Assembly: GCA_946699065.1 (NCBI GenBank)
Contig: CAMPDV010001980.1
Location: 1-64,000 of the forward strand
Reading direction: 5' to 3'
Length of the DNA: 64,000 bases
DNA from: Loxodes magnus
Taxonomy: Eukaryota > Ciliophora > Karyorelictea > Loxodida > Loxodidae
Each line of letters starts with the position of its first letter. Position 1 is the stretch's first letter. A program made the position numbers and the translations under genes. Positions 11,216 through 24,006 of this stretch are shown here, piece by piece. Below the pieces are notes generated by a model, which was not told where the DNA came from, ran no database searches, and worked only from the letters and a program-made list of their open reading frames with translations.

Positions 11216-14002
11216 GAGAAGTAAAAAATATTTAGAAAAGTGAATAAGTAAAGTAAGAAAAGAAGAAAGAATTTCAGTTTTAAGGAGTATGCTTTGAGAA
11301 GTAAAAAATATTTAGAAAAGTGAATAAGTAAGTAAGAAAAGAAGAAAGAATTTCAGTTTTAAGGAGTATGCTTTGAGAAGTAATAAGTATTTAGAAAAGT
11401 GAAGAAGTAAAGTAAGAAAAGAAGAAAGAGTTTCAGTTTTAAGGAGTATGCTTTGAGAAGTAATGAGTATTTAGAAAAGTGAATAAGTGAAGTAAGAAAA
11501 GAAGATAGAGTTTCAGTTTTAAGGAGTATGCTTTGAGAAGTAATAAGTATTTAGAAAAGGTGAAGAAGTAAAGTAAGAAAAGAAGAAAGAGTTTCAGTTT
11601 TAAGGAGTATGCTTTGAGAAGTAATAAGTATTTAGAAAAGTAAATAAGTAAAGTAAGAAAAGAAGTTAGAATTTCAGTTTTAAGGAGTATGCTTTGAGAA
11701 GTAATAAGTATTTAGAAAAGTAAATAAGTAAAGTAAGAAAAGAAGTTAGAATTTCAGTTTTAAGGAGTATGCTTTGAGAAGTAATAAGTATTTAGAAAAG
11801 TAAATAAGTAAAGTAAGAAAAGAAGAAAGAGTTTCAGTTTTAAGGAGTATGCTTTGAGAAGTAATAAGTATTTTGAAAAGTGAAGAAGTAAAGTAGAATT
11901 ACAGTTTTAAGGAGTATGCTTTGAGAAGTAATAAGTATTTAGAAAAGGTGAATAAGTAAAGTAAGAAAAGAAGAAAGAGTTTCAGTTTTAAGGAGTATGC
12001 TTTGAGAAGTAATAAGTATTTAGAAAAGTGAATAAGTAAAGTAAGAAAAGAAGATAGAATTTCAGTTTTAAGGAGTATGCTTTGAGAAGTAAAAAGTATT
12101 TAGAAAAGTGAATAAGTGAAGTAAGAAAAGAAGAAAGAGTTTCAGTTTTAAGGAGTATGCTTTGAGAAGTAATAAGTATTTAGAAAAGTGAATAAGTAAA
12201 GTAAGAAAAGAAGAAAGAGTTTCAGTTTTAAGGAGTATGCTTTGAGAAGTAACAAGTATTTAGAAAAGTGAATAAGTAAGGTAAGAAAAGAAGATAGAAT
12301 TTCAGTTATAAGGAGTATGCTTTGAGAAGTAATAAGTATTTAGAAAAGTGAAAAAGAAAAGTAAGAAAAGAAGAAAGAGTTTCAGTTTTAAGGAGTATGC
12401 TTTGAGAAGTAATAAGTATTTAGAAAAGTGAAGAAGTAAAGTAAGAAAAGAAGAAAGAGTTTCAGTTTTAAGGAGTATGCTTTAAGAAGTAATAAGTATT
12501 TAAAAAAGTGAATAAGTAAGGTAAGAAAAGAAGATAGAATTTCAGTTATAAGGAGTATGCTTTGAGAAGTAATAAGTATTTAGAAAAGTGAATAAGAAAA
12601 GTAAGAAAAGAAGAAAGAGTTTCAGTTTTAAGGAGTATGCTTTGAGAAGTAACAAGTATTTAGAAAAGTGAATAAGTAAAGTAAGAAAAGAAGAAAGAGT
12701 TTCAGTTTTAAGGAGTATGCTTTGAGAAGTAATAAGTATTTAGAAAAGTGAATAAGTAAAGTAAGAAAAGAAGAAAGAGTTTCAGTTTTAAGGAGTATGC
12801 TTTGAGAAGTATTAAGTATTTAGAAAAGTGAAGAAGTAAAGTAAGAAAAGAAGAAAGAATTTCAGTTTTAAGGAGTATGCTTTGAGAAGTAATAAGTATT
12901 TAGAAAAGTGAAGAAGTGAAGTAAGAAAACAAGTTAGAGTTTCAGTTTTAAGGAGTATGCTTTGAGAAGTAATAAGTATTTAGAAAAGTGAATAAGTGAA
13001 GTAAGAAAAGAAGATAGAATTTCAGTTTTAAGGAGTATGCTTTGAGAAGTAAAAAGTATTTAGAAAAGTGAATAAGTAAAGTAAGAAAAGAAGAAAGAGT
13101 TTCAGTTTTAAGGAGTATGCTTTGAGAAGTAATAAGTATTTAGAAAAGTGAAGAAGTAAGTAAGAAAAGAAGATAGATTTTCAGTTTTAAGGAGTATGCT
13201 TTGAGAAGTAATAAGTATTTAGAAAAGTGAAGAAGTAAAGTAAGAAAACAAGTTAGAGTTTCAGTTTTAAGGAGTATGCTTTGAGAAGTAATAAGTATTT
13301 AGAAAAGTGAATAAGTGAAGTAAGAAAAGAAGATAGAATTTCAGTTTTAAGGAGTATGCTTTGAGAAGTAATAAGTATTTAGAAAAGTGAATAAGTGAAG
13401 TAAGAAAAGAAGATAGAATTTCAGTTTTAAGGAGTATGCTTTGAGAAGTAATAAGTATTTAGAAAAGTGAAGAAGTAAAGTAAGAAAACAAGTTAGAGTT
13501 TCAGTTTTAAGGAGTATGCTTTGAGAAGTAATAAGTATTTAGAAAAGTGAATAAGTAAAGTAAGAAAAGAAGAAAGAGTTTCAGTTTTAAGGAGTATGCT
13601 TTGAGAAGTAAAAAAGTTTTAGAAAAGTGAATAAGTAAAGTAAGAAAAGAAGAAAGAATTTCAGTTTTAAGGAGTATGATTTGAGAAGTAATAAGTATTT
13701 AGAAAAGTGAATAAGTGAAGTAAGAAAAGAAGAAAGAGTTTCAGTTATAAGGAGTATGCTTTGAGAAGTAATAAGTATTTAGAAAAGTGAATAAGTAAAG
13801 TAAGAAAAGAAGAAAGAGTTTCAGTTTTAAGGAGTATGCTTTGAGAAGTAATAAGTATTTAGAAAAGTAAATAAGTAAGTAAGAAAAGAAGAAAGAATTT
13901 CAGTTTTAAGGAGTATGCTTTGAGAAGTAATAAGTATTTAGAAAAGTGAATAAGTAAAGTAAGAAAAGAAGAAAGAGTTTCAGTTTTAAGGAGTATGCTT
14001 TG
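11216..14002 (+). repeat. 2,786-bp tandem duplication, right copy
   Basis: This follows the left copy directly and appears nearly identical to it by eye, which implies a recent event. Similarity ends near 14,050, where the left copy reads GAAAGAATTTCAG and this one reads GAAAGAGTTTCAG followed by a different monomer order. Confidence 0.85.
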
Positions 14003-17000
14003 AGAAGTAAAAAATATTTAGAAAAGTGAATAAGTAAAGTAAGAAAAGAAGAAAGAGTTTCAGTTTTAAGGAGTATGCTTTGAGAAGTAATAAGTATTTA
14101 GAAAAGTGAATAAGTAAGGTAAAAAAAGAAGAAAGAATTTCAGTTTTAAGGAGTATGCTTTGAGAAGTAATAAGTATTTAGAAAAGTGAATAAGTAAAGT
14201 AAGAAAAGAAGAAAGAGTTTCAGTTTTAAGGAGTATGCTTTGAGAAGTAAAAAATATTTAGAAAAGTGAAGAAGTAAAGTAAGAAAAGAAGAAAGAATTT
14301 CAGTTTTAAGGAGTATGCTTTGAGAAGTAATAAGTATTTAGAAAAGTGAATAAGTAAAGTAGAATTTCAGTTTTAAGGAGTATGCTTTGAGAAGTAATAA
14401 GTATTTAGAAAAGTAAATAAGTAAAGTAAGAAAAGAAGAAAGAGTTTCAGTTTTAAGGAGTATGCTTTGAGAAGTAATGAGTATTTAGAAAAGTGAATAA
14501 GTAAGTAAGAAAAGAAGAAAGAGTTTCAGTTTTAAGGAGTATGCTTTGAGAAGTAATAAGTATTTAGAAAAGTGAAGAAGTAAAGTAGAATTACAGTTTT
14601 AAGGAGTATGCTTTGAGAAGTAATAAGTATTTAGAAAAGGTAAAGAAGTAAAGTAAGAAAAGAAGAAAGAGTTTCAGTTTTAAGGAGTATGCTTTGAGAA
14701 GTAATGAGTATTTAGAAAAGTGAATAAGTAAAGTAAGAAAAGAAGAAAGAGTTTCAGTTTTAAGGAGTATGCTTTGAGAAGTAATAAGTATTTAGAAAAG
14801 TGAATAAGTAAAGTAAGAAAAGAAGAAAGAGTTTCAGTTTTAAGGAGTATGCTTTGAGAAGTAATAAGTATTTAGAAAAGTGAATAAGTAAAGTAAGAAA
14901 AGAAGAAAGAGTTTCAGTTTTAAGGAGTATGCTTTGAGAAGTAATAAGTATTTAGAAAAGTGAATAAGTAAAGTAAGAAAAGAAGAAAGAATTTCAGTTT
15001 TAAGGAGTATGCTTTAAGAAGTAATAAGTATTTAGAAAAGTGAATAAGTGAAGTAAGAAAAGAAGATAGAATTTCAGTTTTAAGGAGTATGCTTTGAGAA
15101 GTAATAAGTATTTAGAAAAGTGAAGAAGTAAAGTAAGAAAACAAGTTAGAGTTTCAGTTTTAAGGAGTATGCTTTGAGAAGTAATAAGTATTTAGAAAAG
15201 TGAATAAGTGAAGTAAGAAAAGAAGATAGAATTTCAGTTTTAAGGAGTATGCTTTGAGAAGTAATAAGTATTTAGAAAAGTGAAGAAGTAAAGTAAGAAA
15301 ACAAGTTAGAGTTTCAGTTTTAAGGAGTATGCTTTGAGAAGTAATAAGTATTTAGAAAAGTGAATAAGTGAAGTAAGAAAAGAAGAAAGAGTTTCAGTTA
15401 TAAGGAGTATGCTTTGAGAAGTAATAAGTATTTAGAAAAGTGAATAAGTAAAGTAAGAAAAGAAGAAAGAGTTTCAGTTTTAAGGAGTATGCTTTGAGAA
15501 GTAAAAAATATTTAGAAAAGTGAATAAGTAAGTAAGAAAAGAAGAAAGAATTTCAGTTTTAAGGAGTATGCTTTGAGAAGTAATAAGTATTTAGAAAAGT
15601 GAATAAGTAAAGTAAGAAAAGAAGAAAGAATTTCAGTTTTAAGGAGTATGCTATGAGAAGTAATAAGTATTTAGAAAAGTGAATAAGTAAAGTAAGAAAA
15701 GAAGAAAGAATTTCAGTTTTAAGGAGTATGCTTTGAGAAGTAAAAGTATTTAGAAAAGTGAATAAGTAAAGTAAGAAAAGAAGAAAGAGTTTCAGTTTTA
15801 AGGAGTATGCTTTGAGAAGTAATAAGTATTTAGAAAAGGTGAAGAAGTAAAGTAAGAAAAGAAGAAAGAGTTTCAGTTTTAAGGAGTATGCTTTGAGAAG
15901 TAAAAAAGTTTAAGAAAAGTGAATAAGTAAGTAAGAAAAGAAGAAAGAATTTCAGTTTTAAGGAGTATGCTTTGAGAAGTAATAAGTATTTAGAAAAGTG
16001 AAGAAGTAAAGTAAGAAAAGAAGAAAGAGTTTCAGTTTTAAGGAGTATGCTTTGAGAAGTAAAAGTATTTAGAAAAGTGAATAAGTGAAGTAAGAAAAGA
16101 AGATAGAGTTTCAGTTTTAAGGAGTATGCTTTGAGAAGTAATAAGTATTTAGAAAAGGTGAAGAAGTAAAGTAAGAAAAGAAGAAAGAGTTTCAGTTTTA
16201 AGGAGTATGCTTTGAGAAGTAATAAGTATTTAGAAAAGTGAATAAGTAAAGTAAGAAAAGAAGAAAGAGTTTCAGTTTTAAGGAGTATGCTTTGAGAAGT
16301 AAAAGTATTTAGAAAAGTGAATAAGTGAAGTAAGAAAAAAAGATAGAGTTTCAGTTTTAAGGAGTATGCTTTGAGAAGTAATAAGTATTTAGAAAAGGTG
16401 AAGAAGTAAAGTAAGAAAAGAAGAAAGAGTTTCAGTTTTAAGGAGTATGCTTTGAGAAGTAAAAAAGTTTAAGAAAAGTGAATAAGTAAAGTAAGAAAAG
16501 AAGAAAGAGTTTCAGTTTTAAGGAGTATGCTTTGAGAAGTAATAAGTATTTAGAAAAGTGAATAAGTGAAGTAAGAAAAGAAGAAAGAGTTTCAGTTATA
16601 AGGAGTATGCTTTGAGAAGTAATAAGTATTTAGAAAAGTGAATAAGTAAAGTAAGAAAAGAAGATAGAATTTCAGTTTTAAGGAGTATGCTTTGAGAAGT
16701 AATAAGTATTTAGAAAAGTGAATAAGTGAAGTAAGAAAAGAAGAAAGAATTTCAGTTTTAAGGAATATGCTTTGAGAAGTAAAAAATATTTAGAAAAGTG
16801 AAGAAGTAAAGTAAGAAAAGAAGAAAGAATTTCAGTTTTAAGGAGTATGCTTTGAGAAGTAATAAGTATTTAGAAAAGTGAATAAGTAAAGTAGAATTTC
16901 AGTTTTAAGGAGTATGCTTTGAGAAGTAATAAGTATTTAGAAAAGTAAATAAGTAAAGTAAGAAAAGAAGAAAGAGTTTCAGTTTTAAGGAGTAAGCTTT

Positions 17001-17829
17001 GAGAAGTAATAAGTATTTAGAAAAGTGAAGAAGTAAAGTAGAATTACAGTTTTAAGGAGTATGCTTTGAGAAGTAATAAGTATTTAGAAAAGTAAATAAG
17101 TAAAGTAAGAAAAGAAGAAAGAGTTTCAGTTTTAAGGAGTATGCTTTGAGAAGTAATGAGTATTTAGAAAAGTGAATAAGTAAGTAAGAAAAGAAGAAAG
17201 AGTTTCAGTTTTAAGGAGTATGCTTTGAGAAGTAATAAGTATTTAGAAAAGTGAAGAAGTAAAGTAGAATTACAGTTTTAAGGAGTACGCTTTGAGAAGT
17301 AATAAGTATTTAGAAAAGTGAATAAGTAAAGTAAGAAAAGAAGAAAGAGTTTCAGTTTTAAGGAGTATGCTTTGAGAAGTAATAAGTATTTAGAAAAGTG
17401 AAGAAGTAAGTAAGAAAAGAAGATAGATTTTCAGTTTTAAGGAGTATGCTTTGAGAAGTAATAAGTATTTAGAAAAGTGAATAAGTAAAGTAAGAAAAGA
17501 AGTTAGAGTTTCAGTTTTAAGGAGTATGCTTTGAGAAGTAATAAGTATTTAGAAAAGTGAAGAAGTAAAGTAAGAAAAGAAGAAAGAGTTTCAGTTATAA
17601 GGAGTATGCTTTGAGAAGTAATAAGTATTTAGAAAAGTGAATAAGTAAAGTAAGAAAAGAAGAAAGAATTTCAGTTTTAAGGAGTATGCTTTGAGAAGTA
17701 ATAAGTATTTAGAAAAGTGAATAAGTGAAGTAAGAAAAGAAGAAAGAATTTCAGTTTTAAGGAGTATGCTTTGAGATGTAAAAAATGTTTAGAAAAGTGA
17801 ATAAGTGAAGTAAGAAAAGAAGAAAGAAT

Positions 17830-19640
17830 TTCAGTTTTAAGGAGTATGCTTTGAGAAGTAATAAGTATTTAGAAAAGTGAATAAGTAAAGTAAGAAAAGA
17901 AGATAGAATTTCAGTTCTAATGAGTATGCTTTGAGAAGTAATAAATATTTAGAAAAGTGAATAAGTAAAGTAAGAAAAGAAGAAAGAGTTTCAGTTTTAA
18001 GGAGTATGCTTTGAGAAGTAATAAGTATTTAGAAAAGGTAAAGAAGTAAAGTAAGAAAAGAAGAAAGAGTTTCAGTTTTAAGGAGTATGCTTTGAGAAGT
18101 AATGAGTATTTAGAAAAGTGAATAAGTAAAGTAAGAAAAGAAGAAAGAGTTTCAGTTTTAAGGAGTATGCTTTGAGAAGTAATAAGTATTTAGAAAAGTG
18201 AATAAGTGAAGTAAGAAAAGAAGAAAGAGTTTCAGTTTTAAGGAGTATGCTTTGAGAAGTAATAAGTATTTAGAAAAGTGAATAAGTAAAGTAAGAAAAG
18301 AAGAAAGAGTTTCAGTTTTAAGGAGTATGCTTTGAGAAGTAATAAGTATTTAGAAAAGTGAATAAGTAAAGTAAGAAAAGAAGAAAGAATTTCAGTTTTA
18401 AGGAGTATGATTTGAGAAGTAATAAGTATTTAGAAAAGTGAATAAGTGAAGTAAGAAAAGAAGAAAGAGTTTCAGTTTTAAGGAGTATGCTTTGAGAAGT
18501 AATAAGTATTTAGAAAAGGTGAAGAAGTAAAGTAAGAAAAGAAGATAAAGTTTCAGTTTTAAGGAGTATGCTTTGAGAAGTAATAAGTATTTAGAAAAGG
18601 TGAATAAGTAAAGTAAGAAAAGAAGAAAGAATTTCAGTTTTAAGGAGTATGCTTTGAGAAGTAATAAGTATTTAGAAAAGTGAATAAGTAAAGTAAGAAA
18701 ACAAGTTAGAGTTTCAGTTTTAAGGAGTATGCTTTGAGAAGTAATAAGTATTTAGAAAAGTGAATAAGTAAAGTAAGAAAAGAAGATAGAATTTCAGTTC
18801 TAATGAGTATGCTTTGAGAAGTAATAAATATTTAGAAAAGTGAATAAGTAATGTAAGAAAAGAAGAAAGAGTTTCAGTTTTAAGGAGTATGCTTTGAGAA
18901 GTAATAAGTATTTAGAAAAGGTAAAGAAGTAAAGTAAGAAAAGAAGAAAGAGTTTCAGTTTTAAGGAGTATGCTTTGAGAAGTAATGAGTATTTAGAAAA
19001 GTGAATAAGTAAAGTAAGAAAAGAAGAAAGAGTTTCAGTTTTAAGGAGTATGCTTTGAGAAGTAATAAGTATTTAGAAAAGTGAATAAGTAAAGTAAGAA
19101 AAGAAGAAAGAGTTTCAGTTTTAAGGAGTATGCTTTGAGAAGTAATAAGTATTTAGAAAAGTGAATAAGTAAAGTAAGAAAAGAAGAAAGAGTTTCAGTT
19201 TTAAGGAGTATGCTTTGAGAAGTAATAAGTATTTAGAAAAGTGAATAAGTAAAGTAAGAAAAGAAGAAAGAATTTCAGTTTTAAGGAGTATGATTTGAGA
19301 AGTAATAAGTATTTAGAAAAGTGAATAAGTGAAGTAAGAAAAGAAGAAAGAGTTTCAGTTTTAAGGAGTATGCTTTGAGAAGTAATAAGTATTTAGAAAA
19401 GGTGAAGAAGTAAAGTAAGAAAAGAAGATAAAGTTTCAGTTTTAAGGAGTATGCTTTGAGAAGTAATAAGTATTTAGAAAAGGTGAATAAGTAAAGTAAG
19501 AAAAGAAGAAAGAATTTCAGTTTTAAGGAGTATGCTTTGAGAAGTAATAAGTATTTAGAAAAGTGAATAAGTAAAGTAAGAAAACAAGTTAGAGTTTCAG
19601 TTTTAAGGAGTATGCTTTGAGAAGTAATAAGTATTTAGAA
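17830..19640 (+). repeat. 883-bp tandem duplication (two copies)
   Basis: Copies run from about 17,830 to 18,757 and 18,713 to 19,640 at offset 883 bp (11 monomers plus 3 bp); the ranges overlap because the edges are uncertain. Shared rare variants are CAGTTCTAATGAG (17,912 and 18,795), AGAAAAGGTAAAGAAG, TATGATTTGAG (about 18,406 and 19,289) and GAAGATAAAG (about 18,541 and 19,424). One copy reads AAGTAATGTAAG near 18,847 where the other has AAGTAAAGTAAG. Confidence 0.82.
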
Positions 19641-20057
19641 AAGTAAATAAGTAAAGTAAGAAAAGAAGTTAGAATTTCAGTTTTAAGGAGTATGCTTTGA
19701 GAAGTAATAAGTATTTAGAAAAGTAAATAAGTAAAGTAAGAAAAGAAGAAAGAGTTTCAGTTTTAAGGAGTATGCTTTGAGAAGTAATGAGTATTTAGAA
19801 AAGTGAATAAGTAAAGTAAGAAAAGAAGTAAGAATTTCAGTTTTAAGGAGTATGCTATGAGAAGTAATAAGTATTTAGAAAAGTGAAGAAGTAAAGTAAG
19901 AAAAGAAGAAAGAATTTCAGTTTTAAGGAGTATGCTTTGAGAAGTAATAAGTATTTAGAAAAGTGAATAAGTAAAGTAGAATTTCAGTTTTAAGGAGTAT
20001 GCTTTGAGAAGTAATAAGTATTTAGAAAAGTGAATAAGTAAAGTAAGAAAAGAAGAA

Positions 20058-21540
20058 AGAATTTCAGTTTTAAGGAGTATGCTTTGAGAAGTAATAAGTA
20101 TTTAGAAAAGGTGAAGAAGTAAAGTAAGAAAAGAAGATAAAGTTTCAGTTTTAAGGAGTATGCTTTGAGAAGTAATAAGTATTTAGAAAAGGTGAATAAG
20201 TAAAGTAAGAAAAGAAGAAAGAATTTCAGTTTTAAGGAGTATGCTTTGAGAAGTAATAAGTATTTAGAAAAGTGAATAAGTAAAGTAAGAAAACAAGTTA
20301 GAGTTTCAGTTTTAAGGAGTATGCTTTGAGAAGTAATAAGTATTTAGAAAAGTAAATAAGTAAAGTAAGAAAAGAAGTTAGAATTTCAGTTTTAAGGAGT
20401 ATGCTTTGAGAAGTAATAAGTATTTAGAAAAGTGAAGAAGTAAAGTAATAAAAGAAGAAAGAATTTCAGTTTTAAGGAGTATGCTTTGAGAAGTAATAAG
20501 TATTTAGAAAAGTGAATAAGTAAAGTAAGAAAAGAAGAAAGAATTTCAGTTTTAAGGAGTATGCTATGAGAAGTAATAAGTATTTAGAAAAGTGAATAAG
20601 TGAAGTAAGAAAAGAAGAAAGAATTTCAGTTTTAAGGAGTATGCTTTGAGAAGTAATAAGTATTTAGAAAAGTGAATAAGTAAAGTAGAATTTCAGTTTT
20701 AAGGAGTATGCTTTGAGAAGTAATAAGTATTTAGAAAAGTGAATAAGTAAAGTAAGAAAAAAAGAAAGAATTTCAGTTTTAAGGAGTATGCTATGAGAAG
20801 TAAAAAATATTTAGAAAAGTGAATAAGTAAAGTAAGAAAAGAAGAAAGAATTTCAGTTTTAAGGAGTATGCTTTGAGAAGTAATAAGTATTTAAAAAAGT
20901 GAATAAGTAAAGTAAGAAAAGAAGTTAGAATTTCAGTTTTAAGGAGTATGCTTTGAGAAGTAATGAGTATTCAGAAAAGTGAATAAGTAAGTAAGAAAAG
21001 AAGAAAGAGTTTCAGTTTTAAGGAGTATGCTTTGAGAAGTAATAAGTATTTAGAAAAGTGAAGAAGTAAAGTAAGAAAACAAGTTAGAGTTTCAGTTTTA
21101 AGGAGTATGCTTTGAGAAGTAAAAAGCATTTAGAAAAGTGAATAAGTAAAGTAAGAAAAGAAGATATAATTAAAGTTTTAAAGGAGAATGCTTTGAGAAG
21201 TAATAAGTATTTAGAAAAGTGAAGAAGTAAAGTAAGAAAAGAAGATAGAATAACAGTTTTAAGGAGTATGCTTTGAGAAGTAATAAGTATTTAGAAAAGT
21301 GAAGAAGTAAAGTAAGAAAAGAAGATAGAATTTCAGTTTTAAGGAGTATGCTTTGAGAAGTAATAAGTATTTAGAAAAGTGAATAAGTAAAGTAAGAAAA
21401 GAAGTTAGAATTTCAGTTTTAAGGAGTATGCTTTGAGAAGTAATGAGTATTCAGAAAAGTGAATAAGTAAGTAAGAAAAGAAGAAAGAGTTTCAGTTTTA
21501 AGGAGTATGCTTTGAGAAGTAATAAGTATTTAGAAAAGTG
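20058..21540 (+). repeat. 1.48-kb block, first copy (repeated at 21,886)
   Basis: This is repeated at 21,886-23,368 with offset 1,828 bp. Shared markers are GAAGATAAAG (20,133 and 21,961), a 13-bp-deleted monomer (20,687 and 22,515), AAAAAGCATTTAG (about 21,121 and 22,949), GATATAATTAAAG (21,163 and 22,991) and TAATGAGTATTCAG. The intervening 21,541-21,885 contains a further copy of the TATTCAG monomer. Confidence 0.83.
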
Positions 21541-21885
21541 AAGAAGTAAAGTAAGAAAAGAAGAAAGAGTTAAAGTTTTAAGGAGTATGCTTTGAGAAGT
21601 AATAAGTATTTAGAAAAGGTGAATAAGTAAAGTAAGAAAAGAAGAAAGAATTTCAGTTTTAAGGAGTATGCTTTGAGAAGTAATAAGTATTTAGAAAAGT
21701 GAATAAGTAAAGTAAGAAAAGAAGATAGAATTTCAGTTTTAAGGAGTATGCTTTGAGAAGTAATAAGTATTTAGAAAAGTGAATAAGTAAAGTAAGAAAA
21801 GAAGTTAGAATTTCAGTTTTAAGGAGTATGCTTTGAGAAGTAATGAGTATTCAGAAAAGTGAATAAGTAAGTAAGAAAAGAAGAA

Positions 21886-23368
21886 AGAGTTTCAGTTTTA
21901 AGGAGTATGCTTTGAGAAGTAATAAGTATTTAGAAAAGGTGAAGAAGTAAAGTAAGAAAAGAAGATAAAGTTTCAGTTTTAAGGAGTATGCTTTGAGAAG
22001 TAATAAGTATTTAGAAAAGGTGAATAAGTAAAGTAAGAAAAGAAGAAAGAATTTCAGTTTTAAGGAGTATGCTTTGAGAAGTAATAAGTATTTAGAAAAG
22101 TGAATAAGTAAAGTAAGAAAACAAGTTAGAGTTTCAGTTTTAAGGAGTATGCTTTGAGAAGTAATAAGTATTTAGAAAAGTAAATAAGTAAAGTAAGAAA
22201 AGAAGTTAGAATTTCAGTTTTAAGGAGTATGCTTTGAGAAGTAATAAGTATTTAGAAAAGTGAAGAAGTAAAGTAATAAAAGAAGAAAGAATTTCAGTTT
22301 TAAGGAGTATGCTTTGAGAAGTAATAAGTATTTAGAAAAGTGAATAAGTAAAGTAAGAAAAGAAGAAAGAATTTCAGTTTTAAGGAGTATGCTATGAGAA
22401 GTAATAAGTATTTAGAAAAGTGAATAAGTGAAGTAAGAAAAGAAGAAAGAATTTCAGTTTTAAGGAGTATGCTTTGAGAAGTAATAAGTATTTAGAAAAG
22501 TGAATAAGTAAAGTAGAATTTCAGTTTTAAGGAGTATGCTTTGAGAAGTAATAAGTATTTAGAAAAGTGAATAAGTAAAGTAAGAAAAAAAGAAAGAATT
22601 TCAGTTTTAAGGAGTATGCTATGAGAAGTAAAAAATATTTAGAAAAGTGAATAAGTAAAGTAAGAAAAGAAGAAAGAATTTCAGTTTTAAGGAGTATGCT
22701 TTGAGAAGTAATAAGTATTTAAAAAAGTGAATAAGTAAAGTAAGAAAAGAAGTTAGAATTTCAGTTTTAAGGAGTATGCTTTGAGAAGTAATGAGTATTC
22801 AGAAAAGTGAATAAGTAAGTAAGAAAAGAAGAAAGAGTTTCAGTTTTAAGGAGTATGCTTTGAGAAGTAATAAGTATTTAGAAAAGTGAAGAAGTAAAGT
22901 AAGAAAACAAGTTAGAGTTTCAGTTTTAAGGAGTATGCTTTGAGAAGTAAAAAGCATTTAGAAAAGTGAATAAGTAAAGTAAGAAAAGAAGATATAATTA
23001 AAGTTTTAAAGGAGAATGCTTTGAGAAGTAATAAGTATTTAGAAAAGTGAAGAAGTAAAGTAAGAAAAGAAGATAGAATAACAGTTTTAAGGAGTATGCT
23101 TTGAGAAGTAATAAGTATTTAGAAAAGTGAAGAAGTAAAGTAAGAAAAGAAGATAGAATTTCAGTTTTAAGGAGTATGCTTTGAGAAGTAATAAGTATTT
23201 AGAAAAGTGAATAAGTAAAGTAAGAAAAGAAGTTAGAATTTCAGTTTTAAGGAGTATGCTTTGAGAAGTAATGAGTATTCAGAAAAGTGAATAAGTAAGT
23301 AAGAAAAGAAGAAAGAGTTTCAGTTTTAAGGAGTATGCTTTGAGAAGTAATAAGTATTTAGAAAAGTG
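21886..23368 (+). repeat. 1.48-kb block, second copy
   Basis: This matches 20,058-21,540 almost perfectly by eye. The match stops near 23,368, where this copy reads GTGAATAAGTGAAG and the first reads GTGAAGAAGTAAAG. Confidence 0.83.
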
Positions 23369-24006
23369 AATAAGTGAAGTAAGAAAAGAAGATAGAATTT
23401 CAGTTTTAAGGAGTATGCTTTGAGAAGTAATAAGTATTTAGAAAAGTGAAGAAGTAAAGTAAGAAAACAAGTTAGAATAACAGTTTTAAGGAGTATGCTT
23501 TGAGAAGTAATAAGTATTTAGAAAAGTGAATAAGTAAAGTAAGAAAAGAAGAAAGAGTTTCAGTTTTAAGGAGTATGCTTTGAGAAGTAAAAAAGTTTTA
23601 GAAAAGTGAATAAGTAAAGTAAGAAAAGAAGAAAGAATTTCAGTTTTAAGGAGTATGATTTGAGAAGTAATAAGTATTTAGAAAAGTGAATAAGTGAAGT
23701 AAGAAAAGAAGAAAGAGTTTCAGTTATAAGGAGTATGCTTTGAGAAGTAATAAGTATTTAGAAAAGTGAATAAGTAAAGTAAGAAAAGAAGAAAGAGTTT
23801 CAGTTTTAAGGAGTATGCTTTGAGAAGTAATAAGTATTTAGAAAAGTAAATAAGTAAGTAAGAACAGAAGAAAGAATTTCAGTTTTAAGGAGTATGCTTT
23901 GAGAAGTAATAAGTATTTAGAAAAGTGAATAAGTAAAGTAAGAAAAGAAGAAAGAGTTTCAGTTTTAAGGAGTATGCTTTGAGAAGTAAAAAATATTTAG
24001 AAAAGT
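23335..24006 (+). repeat. Third, dispersed copy of part of the 2,786-bp block
   Basis: This copies about 10,570-11,241 at offset 12,765 (and 13,356-14,027 at 9,979). The same order of rare variants is present: GTAAAAAAGTTTTAG near 23,587, TATGATTTGAG near 23,655, CAGTTATAAGG near 23,731 and AAATAAGTAAGTAAG near 23,849. Differences include AGAATAACAG in place of AGAGTTTCAG near 23,475 and AACAGAAG near 23,863. Confidence 0.8.

Larger units (their letters stand above)
9109..22516 (+). repeat. Zone with ten copies of a 13-bp-deleted (about 67-bp) monomer
   Basis: In ten monomers the join AAGTAAAGTAGAATT replaces AAGTAAAGTAAGAAAAGAAG followed by ATAGAATT, removing 13 bp. Deletion junctions are after bases 9109, 11895, 14361, 14587, 16893, 17040, 17266, 19978, 20687 and 22515. 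A TA dinucleotide lies at each side of the lost stretch, which fits slippage or microhomology. Five copies read GAATTACAG and five GAATTTCAG. Some pairs (9109 and 11895, 20687 and 22515) are explained by block duplications. None was seen outside this zone. Confidence 0.85.
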
